The position numbers and the translations under genes are program-made. The notes under the pieces are model-generated. The model was not told the origin of the DNA. It searched no databases and saw only the letters and a list, made by a program, of their open reading frames with translations. Source: a candidate division Zixibacteria bacterium RBG_16_43_9 (GTDB lineage: Bacteria; Zixibacteria; MSB-5A5; RBG-16-43-9). Taken from it: a stretch of 8,336 nucleotides of DNA. The stretch is from the NCBI GenBank assembly GCA_001775355.1, contig MEWM01000017.1:5128-13463 (forward strand), in the 5' to 3' direction. This document shows, piece after piece, positions 1 through 5,745 of this stretch; positions within the stretch are counted from its first letter, which is position 1, and every line of letters starts with the position of its first letter.

Positions 1-42
1 ATCAAGATCCCATAACTGGGTCTCCGCCCTTCCTCCTATATT

Positions 43-64
43 TCCTCTCCCCTCGGGGAGAGGA
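43..64. repeat. Perfect inverted repeat (GC-rich hairpin)
   Basis: Positions 43-52 (TCCTCTCCCC) are the exact reverse complement of 55-64, giving a 10-bp stem with a minimal loop. The stem is followed by GGATTAAGGTGAGGGGG. Hairpins of this kind are common as dispersed intergenic repeats in bacterial genomes. No poly-T tract follows, so a simple intrinsic terminator is not supported. What lies to the left of the window is unknown. Confidence 0.75.
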
Positions 65-107
65 TTAAGGTGAGGGGGATCTAAACCACAGATGACCCTC
101 CCTTTTA

Positions 108-129
108 TTCCCTCCCTCAAGGGAGGGAA
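108..129. repeat. Second perfect hairpin, just upstream of the FMN reductase gene
   Basis: Positions 108-117 (TTCCCTCCCT) are the exact reverse complement of 120-129, with a two-base loop. The right arm holds the only purine-rich GGAGGG run upstream of the ATG at 144, about 17 bases away, so any ribosome-binding role would be masked by the stem. The stem and its right flank (GGGAACGAAGAACAG) resemble the hairpin at 7335-7356 read on the minus strand, which indicates a dispersed repeat. Confidence 0.7.
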
Positions 130-143
130 CGAAGAACAGCAAT

Positions 144-716
144 ATGAAAGTCTTAGGGATTTCAGGTAGCCCGATTAAAAGCGGGAACGTGGATTTATTG
201 ATTAAGCAGGTTTTGAAAGGGGCTGAAAATAAAGGGGGTAAAACTGAGATTTTATATCTGGATAAATTAAAAATCTCTCCTTGCAGGTCCTGCGGTAAAA
301 ATCCTGAGCCGGGATTTTGTTTCATTAAGGATGATATGGAAAAAATCTATGCCGAACTGAAAAGCTCAGATGTCCTGGTCTTAGGCTCACCAATTTACTT
401 TGACACAGTTTCAGCCCAGATGAAGCTATTTCTGGATAGATGCAACTGCCTGACCCCTCTGGTTAAGAAGAAAAACAGATATTCTTTCAAGTCGAGACTG
501 AAAAAGAAAAGAAAGGGGATCATTATTTTAGTTGCGGGTGAAAAACAAAGGTTTGACTGTGCCCTGATTCCTCTTTTAGGTTTTTTTAAATGGGCGAATG
601 TGAAATATGTAGATAAGATTCTGTATGCACATAGTTTTTTTGAGAAAGGGAAAGTTACAGAAAATAAGAAGATAATGCAGAAGGCTTTTGATCTGGGGAG
701 AAAATTGTTTTCGTAG
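144..716 (+). CDS. Flavodoxin-fold NADPH-dependent FMN reductase / iron-sulfur flavoprotein-like oxidoreductase
   Basis: This 190-residue cytoplasmic protein is of the usual length for the NAD(P)H-dependent FMN reductase-like family, which binds FMN on a flavodoxin fold and reduces flavins, quinones or other acceptors. The N-terminus is strand beta1 plus the phosphate loop (GISGSP, residues 5-10, then GN at 14-15). A cysteine segment follows (C47, C50, C59), then the I-K-D-D-M motif (61-65) and the flavin-site segment GSPIYF (81-86) leading into a helix with LFLDR. Members with a full CxxCxxC plus a distal Cys bind a 4Fe-4S cluster. Here only three cysteines sit in that segment, so a cluster is doubtful. 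The middle region (108-124) is very lysine-rich. No strong Shine-Dalgarno precedes the ATG. The TAG stop lies inside a palindromic repeat (711-773). The physiological substrate cannot be told. Confidence 0.9.
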   Translation: MKVLGISGSPIKSGNVDLLIKQVLKGAENKGGKTEILYLDKLKISPCRSCGKNPEPGFCFIKDDMEKIYAELKSSDVLVLGSPIYFDTVSAQMKLFLDRCNCLTPLVKKKNRYSFKSRLKKKRKGIIILVAGEKQRFDCALIPLLGFFKWANVKYVDKILYAHSFFEKGKVTENKKIMQKAFDLGRKLFS

Positions 717-773
717 TGCGAACCTTTTAGGTTCGCCCGGGGAAGGAGGCGAGGCTGAAGCCTCGCACTACGA
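711..773. repeat. Palindromic element A (CGTAG...CTACG family)
   Basis: This 63-base element has 11-base terminal inverted repeats, TCGTAGTGCGA at 711-721 and TCGCACTACGA at 763-773. Inside are two hairpins: 718-725 with 729-736 (8 bp, loop TTT) and 749-755 with 760-766 (7 bp, loop TGAA). It could fold as a three-way junction. The left terminus supplies the last codon (TCG) and TAG stop of the flavoprotein gene. The same terminal sequence recurs at 7372-7448. It may act as a transcript end or 3' stabiliser as REP-like elements do; that role is inferred. Confidence 0.8.
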
Positions 774-778
774 AAGAA

Positions 779-869
779 GGTAGAACGGACATTCCTGTCT
801 GTTCGATCAGAGAGCAAAGCCTGTCCTACGGAGGCGTAGCCACGTAGCCACAAGAATGTCTGACCTACC
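779..869. repeat. Palindromic element F (related family)
   Basis: The outer ends pair as GGTAG (779-783) with CTACC (865-869). An inner hairpin joins 783-791 to 796-804 (nine pairs including one G-T, loop TTCC). The segment CCTGTCCTACGGAG (820-833) is the reverse complement of a core that recurs in the elements at 7372-7448 and 3028-3110 (TCCGTAGGACAGG type). The last 16 bases (854-869) resemble the reverse complement of the first 16 (779-794), 13 of 16 matching. It is non-coding and presumably mobile or formerly mobile. Confidence 0.6.
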
Positions 870-879
870 AGGGGGAAAT

Positions 880-897
880 GGAACTCTGAAGAGTTCC
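880..897. repeat. Perfect 8-bp hairpin
   Basis: GGAACTCT (880-887) pairs exactly with AGAGTTCC (890-897) across a two-base loop. It lies at the right end of the repeat cluster and before the AT-rich leader. No U-tract follows immediately, so a terminator role is unproven. Confidence 0.55.
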
Positions 898-1031
898 GCT
901 ACAAAAAATAAGAGCTTTTTGGTCTCGTAAAAATCGCAATATTCTGGTTGATTTTTTAAAAGGAAAGGATAAATTACTCAAGTGAATAAATTCTCAAACT
1001 TATATCAGAATACTAAAACTTCAAACCAATT

Positions 1032-1038
1032 AAGGAGG
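1032..1038 (+). promoter_or_regulatory. Strong Shine-Dalgarno of the lyase gene
   Basis: AAGGAGG lies five bases before the ATG at 1044. It is the strongest ribosome-binding site in the window and fixes the start of the lyase gene. Confidence 0.9.
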
Positions 1039-1043
1039 TTTAA

Positions 1044-2489
1044 ATGATCGTCAGGCTTTCCAACGGGAAAGAGATTCCCGTGGAGATGCACAAGGTGAGA
1101 ATTGTGCAGAAAACTTTTCTTATTCCAGTTGAACAAAGGCTTAAGGCTATTGAGGAGGGTGGGTATAATACCTTCTCCCTTCGCACCAGAGATATCTTTC
1201 TGGATATGCTTACTGACAGCGGAACCAATGCGATGAGCGATAATCAGCTGGCTGCGATGATGGTTTCAGATGATGCCTATGCCGGCTGCGAGAGTTTCTA
1301 TAAGTTAGCCAGCTCCATAAAAGATGTCCTGGGATTTGACTTCGTTCTGCCAGTTCATCAGGGAAGGGCAGCCGAGCATCTCTTAGCCAAGGTTTTTATC
1401 AAGCCGGGTGACGTCATCCCGATGAACTACCATTTCACCACCACCAGAGCTCATTTTGAGCTGGCTGGCGGGAGAGTGCTGGAAATCTACAGAGATGAGG
1501 CATTGAATACCCAGAGCACCAACCCTTTTAAGGGGAATTTAGATTTACAGAAGTTCAGGGACGTAATAAAAAAGTACGGCAGGGATAAGATATCCTTTAT
1601 CAGAATGGAGGCGACCACCAATCTTTTGGGAGGACAGCCTTTTTCCATGGAGAACTTAAGAGAGGTAAAGAAGATCGCTGCAGAAAATAATATCTTCCTG
1701 GTTTTCGACGGAAGCTTGATCTCGGAGAATGCCTACTTTATAAAGAAAAGAGAAAAAGGGTATGAGAATAAGTCGATTCAGGAGATAATCACAGAGTTGA
1801 TGAGTTATGTGGATATCTTCTATCTCTCAGGTAGAAAGAGCAGTTGCGTGAGAGGCGGGTTCATCGCCACCAACAACAAGAAATATTATGAGGAGATAAA
1901 ACCCTGGCTTCCGGTTTACGAGGGATTTTTGACTTATGGAGGGATGTCCACAAAAGAGATCGAGGCTATGGCAGTTGGATTAAGAGAGATGACCGATGTA
2001 AATGTGGCTGGAAGTGCAGCGGAGTTTGTAAAATATTTCGCAGAGAGGCTTATCGAAAATAAAATCCCGGTGGTTACCCCACCAGGAGGTCTTGCCTGCC
2101 ATCTGGATGCCAAGCTGTTTTTACCCCACATACCCTGGTCTCAATATCCAGCCGGTGCTCTCTCTGCGGCAGTATATATAGCCTCCGGAGTGAGGAGTAT
2201 GGAAAGGGGCACTATCTCAGTGGACCGGGATCCGGACACAAAACAGGAAATTCCTTCAGATTTAGAATTAGCCCGGCTGGCAATTCCCAGAAGGGTTTAC
2301 ACCATGTCCCAGATCGAATACGTGGTTGACCGGTTGACCTGGCTGCACAAAAACCGGGATCTGGTCAAGGGATTAAAATTCGTGGAGGAGCCACCAGTGT
2401 TGAGATTTTTCTTTGGCAAATTAACTGCCCTGGACAACTGGGGTGCGAAGTTAGCCGAGGCTTTCAAAAAAGAAATCGGGCCGGAATAA
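1044..2489 (+). CDS. tpl: Tyrosine phenol-lyase-like PLP enzyme (beta-eliminating lyase, tryptophanase family)
   Basis: This 481-residue cytoplasmic fold-type I PLP enzyme is slightly longer than classical tyrosine phenol-lyase (TPL, about 456). TPL converts L-tyrosine to phenol, pyruvate and ammonia. By alignment from memory with Citrobacter TPL, the following are kept: the phosphate-binding loop Q106-G107-R108, Y79, N193, D222 (PLP nitrogen), Schiff-base lysine K265 in SGRK, Y298, and carboxylate-binding R416 in IPRR. Four positions that separate TPL from tryptophanase are TPL-like: T132 (Asp in TnaA), R388 in SMERG (Ile in TnaA), and F455-F456 (His-Phe in TnaA). Oddities are L225 where TPL and TnaA have an Arg near the cofactor, D77 for the potassium-binding Glu, and a one-residue shortening after K265. 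The gene appears monocistronic. The family is certain. Tyrosine as substrate is likely but not proven given the Arg loss. Confidence 0.88.
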   Translation: MIVRLSNGKEIPVEMHKVRIVQKTFLIPVEQRLKAIEEGGYNTFSLRTRDIFLDMLTDSGTNAMSDNQLAAMMVSDDAYAGCESFYKLASSIKDVLGFDFVLPVHQGRAAEHLLAKVFIKPGDVIPMNYHFTTTRAHFELAGGRVLEIYRDEALNTQSTNPFKGNLDLQKFRDVIKKYGRDKISFIRMEATTNLLGGQPFSMENLREVKKIAAENNIFLVFDGSLISENAYFIKKREKGYENKSIQEIITELMSYVDIFYLSGRKSSCVRGGFIATNNKKYYEEIKPWLPVYEGFLTYGGMSTKEIEAMAVGLREMTDVNVAGSAAEFVKYFAERLIENKIPVVTPPGGLACHLDAKLFLPHIPWSQYPAGALSAAVYIASGVRSMERGTISVDRDPDTKQEIPSDLELARLAIPRRVYTMSQIEYVVDRLTWLHKNRDLVKGLKFVEEPPVLRFFFGKLTALDNWGAKLAEAFKKEIGPE

Positions 2490-2656
2490 AGAAAAGTTCA
2501 AGAGTTCAAGGGTTTAAAGGATCAAAGGAGCCGCGTAGGGACGGTCGATAAAAGCCTTACGACGACTACGTCGGGCTTTGCTCCCCGTAGGGAGTTTAAC
2601 TCCGCCCTTCTCTGCTTCTCAGATTGCATAATATCCGCCAAGGAGGGGTTTAAGAG
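2490..2656. repeat. Intergenic palindromic segment (element E)
   Basis: Downstream of the lyase stop is a purine-rich run, then a structured segment from about 2532 to 2603. AAAGCC (2551-2556) pairs with GGCTTT (2574-2579), enclosing GACG/CGTC (2561-2564 with 2569-2572), and GGAG (2591-2594) pairs with CTCC (2600-2603). The segment holds CCGTAGG (2585-2591), the core shared with the other intergenic elements. It carries no gene. Confidence 0.5.
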
Positions 2657-3010
2657 ATGCTAAAAGTTAAAAGAGTTTATGAGGAGCCAGCTACGGAGGA
2701 TGGCTTCAGAATATTGATTGATAGGCTCTGGCCACGTGGTCTGACCAAGGAAAGGGCAAAAGTTGATTTATGGCTCAAAGATATTGCGCCTTCTGATGCT
2801 TTGAGAAAGTAGTATCAGCACGATCCGAAGAAATGGCTTGAGTTTAAACGCAGGTATTTTTCAGAGCTGAAGGACAAAAAAGAATCTTTTGATCTGATTG
2901 GAAGCAAAGCGAAAAAAGGAACGGTCACAATCCTCTTTGGTTCAAAGGAGGAAAGATTCAATAATGCAATGGCGTTGAAAGAATATTTTCAAAAAAGGCT
3001 GAAAAGCTAA
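2657..3010 (+). pseudogene. DUF488 (YeaO-like) gene interrupted by an in-frame TAG
   Basis: A DUF488-family protein of about 117 residues (compare E. coli YeaO, function unknown) is encoded in one frame from ATG 2657 to TAA 3008-3010, broken only by TAG at 2810-2812 (codon 52). The first half carries the family hallmark RVYEEP...[15 protein letters not shown] and then LWLKDIAPS. After the stop, YQHDPKKWLEF and the C-terminal TILFGSKEE...NNA motif continue in the same frame. Relatives often have Trp or another aromatic at the interrupted position, so a single TGG-to-TAG change explains it. The ribosome site AGGAGGGG (2641-2648) is intact, and no other lesion is seen, so the break is recent, a sequencing error, or read through. 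TAG also ends three other genes here, which argues against genome-wide recoding. The 51-residue upstream fragment alone would probably not fold. Confidence 0.85.
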
Positions 3011-3027
3011 AGCTATAGCAGATAGGT

Positions 3028-3110
3028 GGAGTGTAAAGCTTTAGCTTTACCCTCAAAGCAGATGGATAAACCTGTCCGAGAAGCGGATCCGTAGGAAAGG
3101 TTTATACTCC
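3028..3110. repeat. Palindromic element D between the DUF488 and DUF2249 genes
   Basis: The outer ends GGAGTGTAAA (3028-3037) and TTTATACTCC (3101-3110) pair with one G-T. Arm 1 is GTAAAGCT (3033-3040) with AGCTTTAC (3043-3050). Arm 2 is ATAAACCT (3066-3073) with AGGTTTAT (3098-3105), closing a 24-base loop that contains CGGATCCGTAGG. The segment 3084-3100 matches 7398-7414 at 16 of 17 bases, tying it to element B. Confidence 0.7.
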
Positions 3111-3133
3111 AGCCTCTCTAAAGAGGAGATTTT

Positions 3134-3376
3134 ATGAATGAAAAAGAACAAATCATCGAGCTGGATTTAAGGCCCATGCCGCCTTTTGAGAGGCACGAGA
3201 AGATTTTTGAAATCTGGGAGGGCTTAAAACCCGGTCAGGTTTTAAAGATTATCAACGATCATGACCCCAAGCCGCTTCATTACCAGTTCGAAGCAGAGCA
3301 GACCGGCAAGTATGAATGGGAATATGTGCAAAAGGGGCCCAAAGACTGGATTGTGAAGATAAAAAGGGTCAAATAA
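3134..3376 (+). CDS. DUF2249 domain protein (small TusA/SirA-like fold)
   Basis: This 80-residue soluble protein consists of one DUF2249 domain. Visible hallmarks are LDLRPMPPFERH near the N-terminus (10-21), the NDHDPKPL motif (41-48), and YQFEAE followed by a tryptophan-rich end (EWEY, DW). The family has the small alpha/beta fold related to TusA/SirA, often occurs beside redox, nitrogen-oxide or hemerythrin-type proteins in other genomes, and has no settled biochemical role. The sulfur-relay cysteine of TusA is absent; there is no cysteine at all in the protein. AAGAGGAG at 3121-3128 sits five bases before the ATG. It lies 98 bases before the transporter gene on the same strand, so co-transcription is possible. 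Confidence 0.9.
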   Translation: MNEKEQIIELDLRPMPPFERHEKIFEIWEGLKPGQVLKIINDHDPKPLHYQFEAEQTGKYEWEYVQKGPKDWIVKIKRVK

Positions 3377-3460
3377 AAATTTTGTTTGCTTGTCGAGTTC
3401 CTGAGCCGATTAGCTATGGGTGAACCAAGACAGGGGACTGGCGAACACGAGAAATTAATT

Positions 3461-3468
3461 AAAGGTGA
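3461..3468 (+). promoter_or_regulatory. Ribosome-binding site that fixes the TTG start of the transporter
   Basis: AAAGGTGA lies six bases before TTG 3475. It supports the TTG start, which places the first hydrophobic segment directly after MYKRP. No ATG occurs in frame until well inside the membrane region. Confidence 0.7.
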
Positions 3469-3474
3469 AATTAA

Positions 3475-4545
3475 TTGTATAAAAGACCTTTTTTATTCAT
3501 TTCAATATCTGCTTCCTTATTTGGCATTAGCACGCCTCTTGCCAAACTACTTGTCAAGAATATACCCCCGGTGGCTTTGGCTGGACTTTTTTATCTTGGT
3601 GCATTTGTTGGTCTTACCCTGTATTCTATGGGAAGAAAGAGAGGGATGTCTGACTCCTATAATAAGGTGGCATCATTGGAAAAAAAGGATTTTCCTTGGT
3701 TAATCGGCGCAATACTTTCAGGCGGAATTATAGGACCAATAAGTATGTTGATGGGGTTAACCCTAGTTTCAGGTTTCTCTGCGTCGTTACTGCTTAATCT
3801 GGAAGGACTCGCCACTACTATAATTGCTGTTTTCATTTTCAAGGAGAATGCAGGAAAACGTTTATGGTTGGCATTGGTATGCATGACTATTGCAGGATTG
3901 TTTTTAACCTGGGACCTTGGTGGAGGCAAGTTCAGCCCGGTCGGCCCGTTATTGATTCTCTTTGCAATGGTTTGCTGGGGAATAGACAATAACTTAACCC
4001 GCAACATTTCTGATAAAGATCCCATACAGATTGCCAGAATCAAAGGATTTGCCGCCGGCTCAATATCCCTTTGCCTTGCATTAATTCTTGGAATAAAGAT
4101 ATTATTAGACTTCAAGATTGCATTTGCTCTATTACTGGGAGCACTCAGTTATGGTATTAGTTTGGTATTTTTTATTAAAGCGCTTGAGGGTTTGGGCTCT
4201 TCAAGAACCGGGGCATTCTTTAGCTTTGCCCCCTTTATCGGGGCCATTGCTTCGCTTATCATCCTCAGAGAATGGATTGGATGGGTGATGTTCCCTGCCT
4301 CGGGTTTTATGATAGCCGGCGTATGGTTGATAATTAGTGAAAAACATTTACATCTTCATCTTCATAAATCAATAACCCACGCCCATTCACACAAGCATAG
4401 CGATATACATCATCTGCACGAGCATTCAGGAACTTTTACCGAACCACATTCTCATGAACACACTCATCCAGAACTATCCCATATTCATGTTCATTGGCCA
4501 GATACTCATCATAGACATGAACATGAAACATCCAGAAGAGATTAG
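3475..4545 (+). CDS. DMT/EamA-family membrane transporter with histidine-rich C-terminal tail
   Basis: This 356-residue inner-membrane protein starts at TTG. About ten hydrophobic segments arranged as two EamA-like halves span residues 6 to 288. The first half includes SLFGISTPLAKLL (14-26) and the family-like ending LNLEGLATTIIAVFIFKE (107-124). The second half starts near 155 (CWGIDNNLTRNI, 167-178) and ends FSFAPFIGAIASLIILRE (249-266). Drug/metabolite transporters of this superfamily move small solutes. Residues 291-350 hold 23 histidines, mostly as His-X-His alternation, typical of Zn, Ni or Co binding. A metal substrate or metal-sensing tail is therefore inferred, but the transported solute and direction are unknown. 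The gene is convergent with the TPR operon and ends 46 bases before a palindromic element. It uses TAG as stop. Confidence 0.9.
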   Translation: MYKRPFLFISISASLFGISTPLAKLLVKNIPPVALAGLFYLGAFVGLTLYSMGRKRGMSDSYNKVASLEKKDFPWLIGAILSGGIIGPISMLMGLTLVSGFSASLLLNLEGLATTIIAVFIFKENAGKRLWLALVCMTIAGLFLTWDLGGGKFSPVGPLLILFAMVCWGIDNNLTRNISDKDPIQIARIKGFAAGSISLCLALILGIKILLDFKIAFALLLGALSYGISLVFFIKALEGLGSSRTGAFFSFAPFIGAIASLIILREWIGWVMFPASGFMIAGVWLIISEKHLHLHLHKSITHAHSHKHSDIHHLHEHSGTFTEPHSHEHTHPELSHIHVHWPDTHHRHEHETSRRD

Positions 4546-4585
4546 GGTTGTGGAAGGTTCACTTCCTCCCGGTGATTTTTAAGAA

Positions 4586-4662
4586 CGTAGCGTCCTCACT
4601 CCCGTGAGGACGTTCATTCGTTGCCAGAGTAGGTCACCGTAGGGCGGGAGTGGCAACGCTAC
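4586..4662. repeat. Palindromic element C at a convergent gene junction, possible bidirectional terminator
   Basis: Outer GTAG (4587-4590) pairs with CTAC (4659-4662). Arm 1 is CGTCCTCAC (4591-4599) with GTGAGGACG (4604-4612), nine perfect pairs with loop TCCC. Arm 2 is CGTTGCCA (4619-4626) with TGGCAACG (4651-4658), closing a 24-base loop with CCGTAGGGC. The rightward copy is followed by TTTT, and on the minus strand the element is followed by CTTAAAAATC. It separates the ends of the transporter and TPR genes, so it could end transcripts from both sides; that is inferred from position and structure. Confidence 0.7.
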
Positions 4663-4668
4663 TTTTAT

Positions 4669-5745
4669 TCATTTCCTTCCGGTTATTCTTAATGACTTAT
4701 CCAGAAGCTCTTTAATTTTATTCAGCTTTTCCTTTTGTCTTTCTCTCGTCTTCTTATCCAGATCATAACCTAAAGCCTCCCTACAAATCGAAATACATTC
4801 TGTAAAATCGCCGGAGTCAAAATAAGAATCCGCGATCCGGTACTGGCATTCTATCAGGTTATAATAGTTTTCCGCAGGATTATTTTTGAGCTTCTTTTTG
4901 ATCAGGGTATAATATTCTATGGCTTTATGCCAGTCGTATTTCTCATAATAGGCTGTGGCTAAAGCCCATAAGAAGATCTTTCCATCCGGATATTCTTTTT
5001 GGAGACTATCGGCCAAGGCGATAGCTGGCGAGTAGTTTTTTTCCTTAATATAGATCCAGATCAAAGCATTCAGGGCTGCCACCTTGGAGAAAAGGCTTTC
5101 TTTAGCAGCTAACTTTAACTCCTCTACCCCTTTTTTCCTTTCATCTGCAAAAAAGGGAAGCCAGGTAAAAGACTTGGTAAAATAACTGGTCCAGTAATGA
5201 TATGAGCCCAGACCCACATAGGCATCATAAAAGTTGGGATTGAGTTCAACCGCTTTTTTGAAAGCAGATTTTGCCTTTAAAGCGTTCTTAAAAGCAGGCC
5301 ACCAGCCGCCTTTTCGTGCCTTATATACTCCTAAATACCCATACGAATTACCCAGGTATAGATAATCCCAGGGGGTTTCATTTCCGGACTTAACCCTTTT
5401 CTTAGCTAATCTAATTGCCGTTTCAAGGTTTGAATAGAACTCCTCCTCTTTGAAATCGCCCTCATAGTCCATCATCTCTGCCTGGTACAAAGCGCCCAGG
5501 AAAAAATATCCAGCCGGGTCTTCTGGCTCTTCTCTTATGATCTGTCTGAATCTGCCCTCAGCATAAAGATAGTTCTCATTCAGGGTGGCATTAATCCCTT
5601 CAATTATCAGGTTTCGGTAAAAGGAAAAGTCCGATGACCGTTCCGCAGGGTCGTCCAGCAGGGAATCAGCCGGATCAGAAGGAAAAGCAACTGAAGAGGA
5701 AATGACAAGGCTTATGAATATAAAAATAAAAAAGAAGGATTTCAT
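4669..5745 (-). CDS. Secreted TPR-repeat protein B (paralogue of its upstream neighbour)
   Basis: This 358-residue protein starts with a signal peptide (MKSFFFIFIF, cleavage likely after SSVA at 20), so it is exported, probably to the periplasm. TPR-like helical pairs follow: about 57-90 (YAEGRFRQII...DPAGYFFLGALY), 125-172 (YLYLGNSYGYLG...AFKKAVELNPNFYDAYVGLG), 222-254, 258-290 and 300-330. A conserved block runs DAY.G.GSYHYW (174-185), WLPFFADERKKG (195-206). The same block is in the adjacent gene, so the two arose by tandem duplication. The ATG overlaps the stop of the upstream gene (ATGA, 5742-5745), indicating translational coupling. No enzymatic motif is seen. TPR proteins usually scaffold other proteins; the partner is unknown. 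The C-terminal 30 residues are lysine-rich and probably helical. Confidence 0.88.
   Translation of the reverse strand: MKSFFFIFIFISLVISSSVAFPSDPADSLLDDPAERSSDFSFYRNLIIEGINATLNENYLYAEGRFRQIIREEPEDPAGYFFLGALYQAEMMDYEGDFKEEEFYSNLETAIRLAKKRVKSGNETPWDYLYLGNSYGYLGVYKARKGGWWPAFKNALKAKSAFKKAVELNPNFYDAYVGLGSYHYWTSYFTKSFTWLPFFADERKKGVEELKLAAKESLFSKVAALNALIWIYIKEKNYSPAIALADSLQKEYPDGKIFLWALATAYYEKYDWHKAIEYYTLIKKKLKNNPAENYYNLIECQYRIADSYFDSGDFTECISICREALGYDLDKKTRERQKEKLNKIKELLDKSLRITGRK

Larger units (their letters stand above)
717..1043. other. Gene-free stretch: repeats, then AT-rich leader of the lyase gene
   Basis: No credible gene was found here. The first part is element A (711-773), a related element (779-869) and a perfect 8-bp hairpin (880-897). 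From about 900 the composition turns AT-rich up to the ribosome-binding site of the lyase gene. That part would be expected to hold its promoter, but no -35/-10 pair with proper spacing is convincing. A 21-codon GTG-initiated frame (982-1047) overlaps the lyase start; it has no Trp codon and a poorly spaced ribosome site, so it is not called. Confidence 0.6.

Noticed and set aside
395..853. Minus-strand 152-codon open frame across the flavoprotein gene and the repeats
   Set aside because: It is antisense to a recognisable gene and its N-terminal part is translated from palindromic repeats; no domain is seen.
709..902. Tandem palindromes considered as a CRISPR array or tRNA
   Set aside because: There are no regularly spaced identical repeats with unique spacers. 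The two-armed fold lacks tRNA acceptor, anticodon and T-loop signatures.
948..973. TTGATT...GATAAA as a promoter of the lyase gene
   Set aside because: The spacer would be only 14 bases and the -10 match is poor.
982..1047. A 21-codon GTG frame overlapping the lyase start by ATGA, possible leader peptide like TnaC
   Set aside because: It has no Trp codon, only one Tyr codon, and the nearest purine run (AAAGGA) is 12 bases from the GTG. Overlap by chance is likely.
3386..3703. Plus-strand 105-codon open frame overlapping the transporter start
   Set aside because: It is out of frame with a clear membrane transporter, and there is no ribosome site or family resemblance.
3657..4115. Minus-strand 152-codon open frame inside the transporter gene
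   Set aside because: It is antisense to the conserved membrane segments of the transporter and has no supporting motif.
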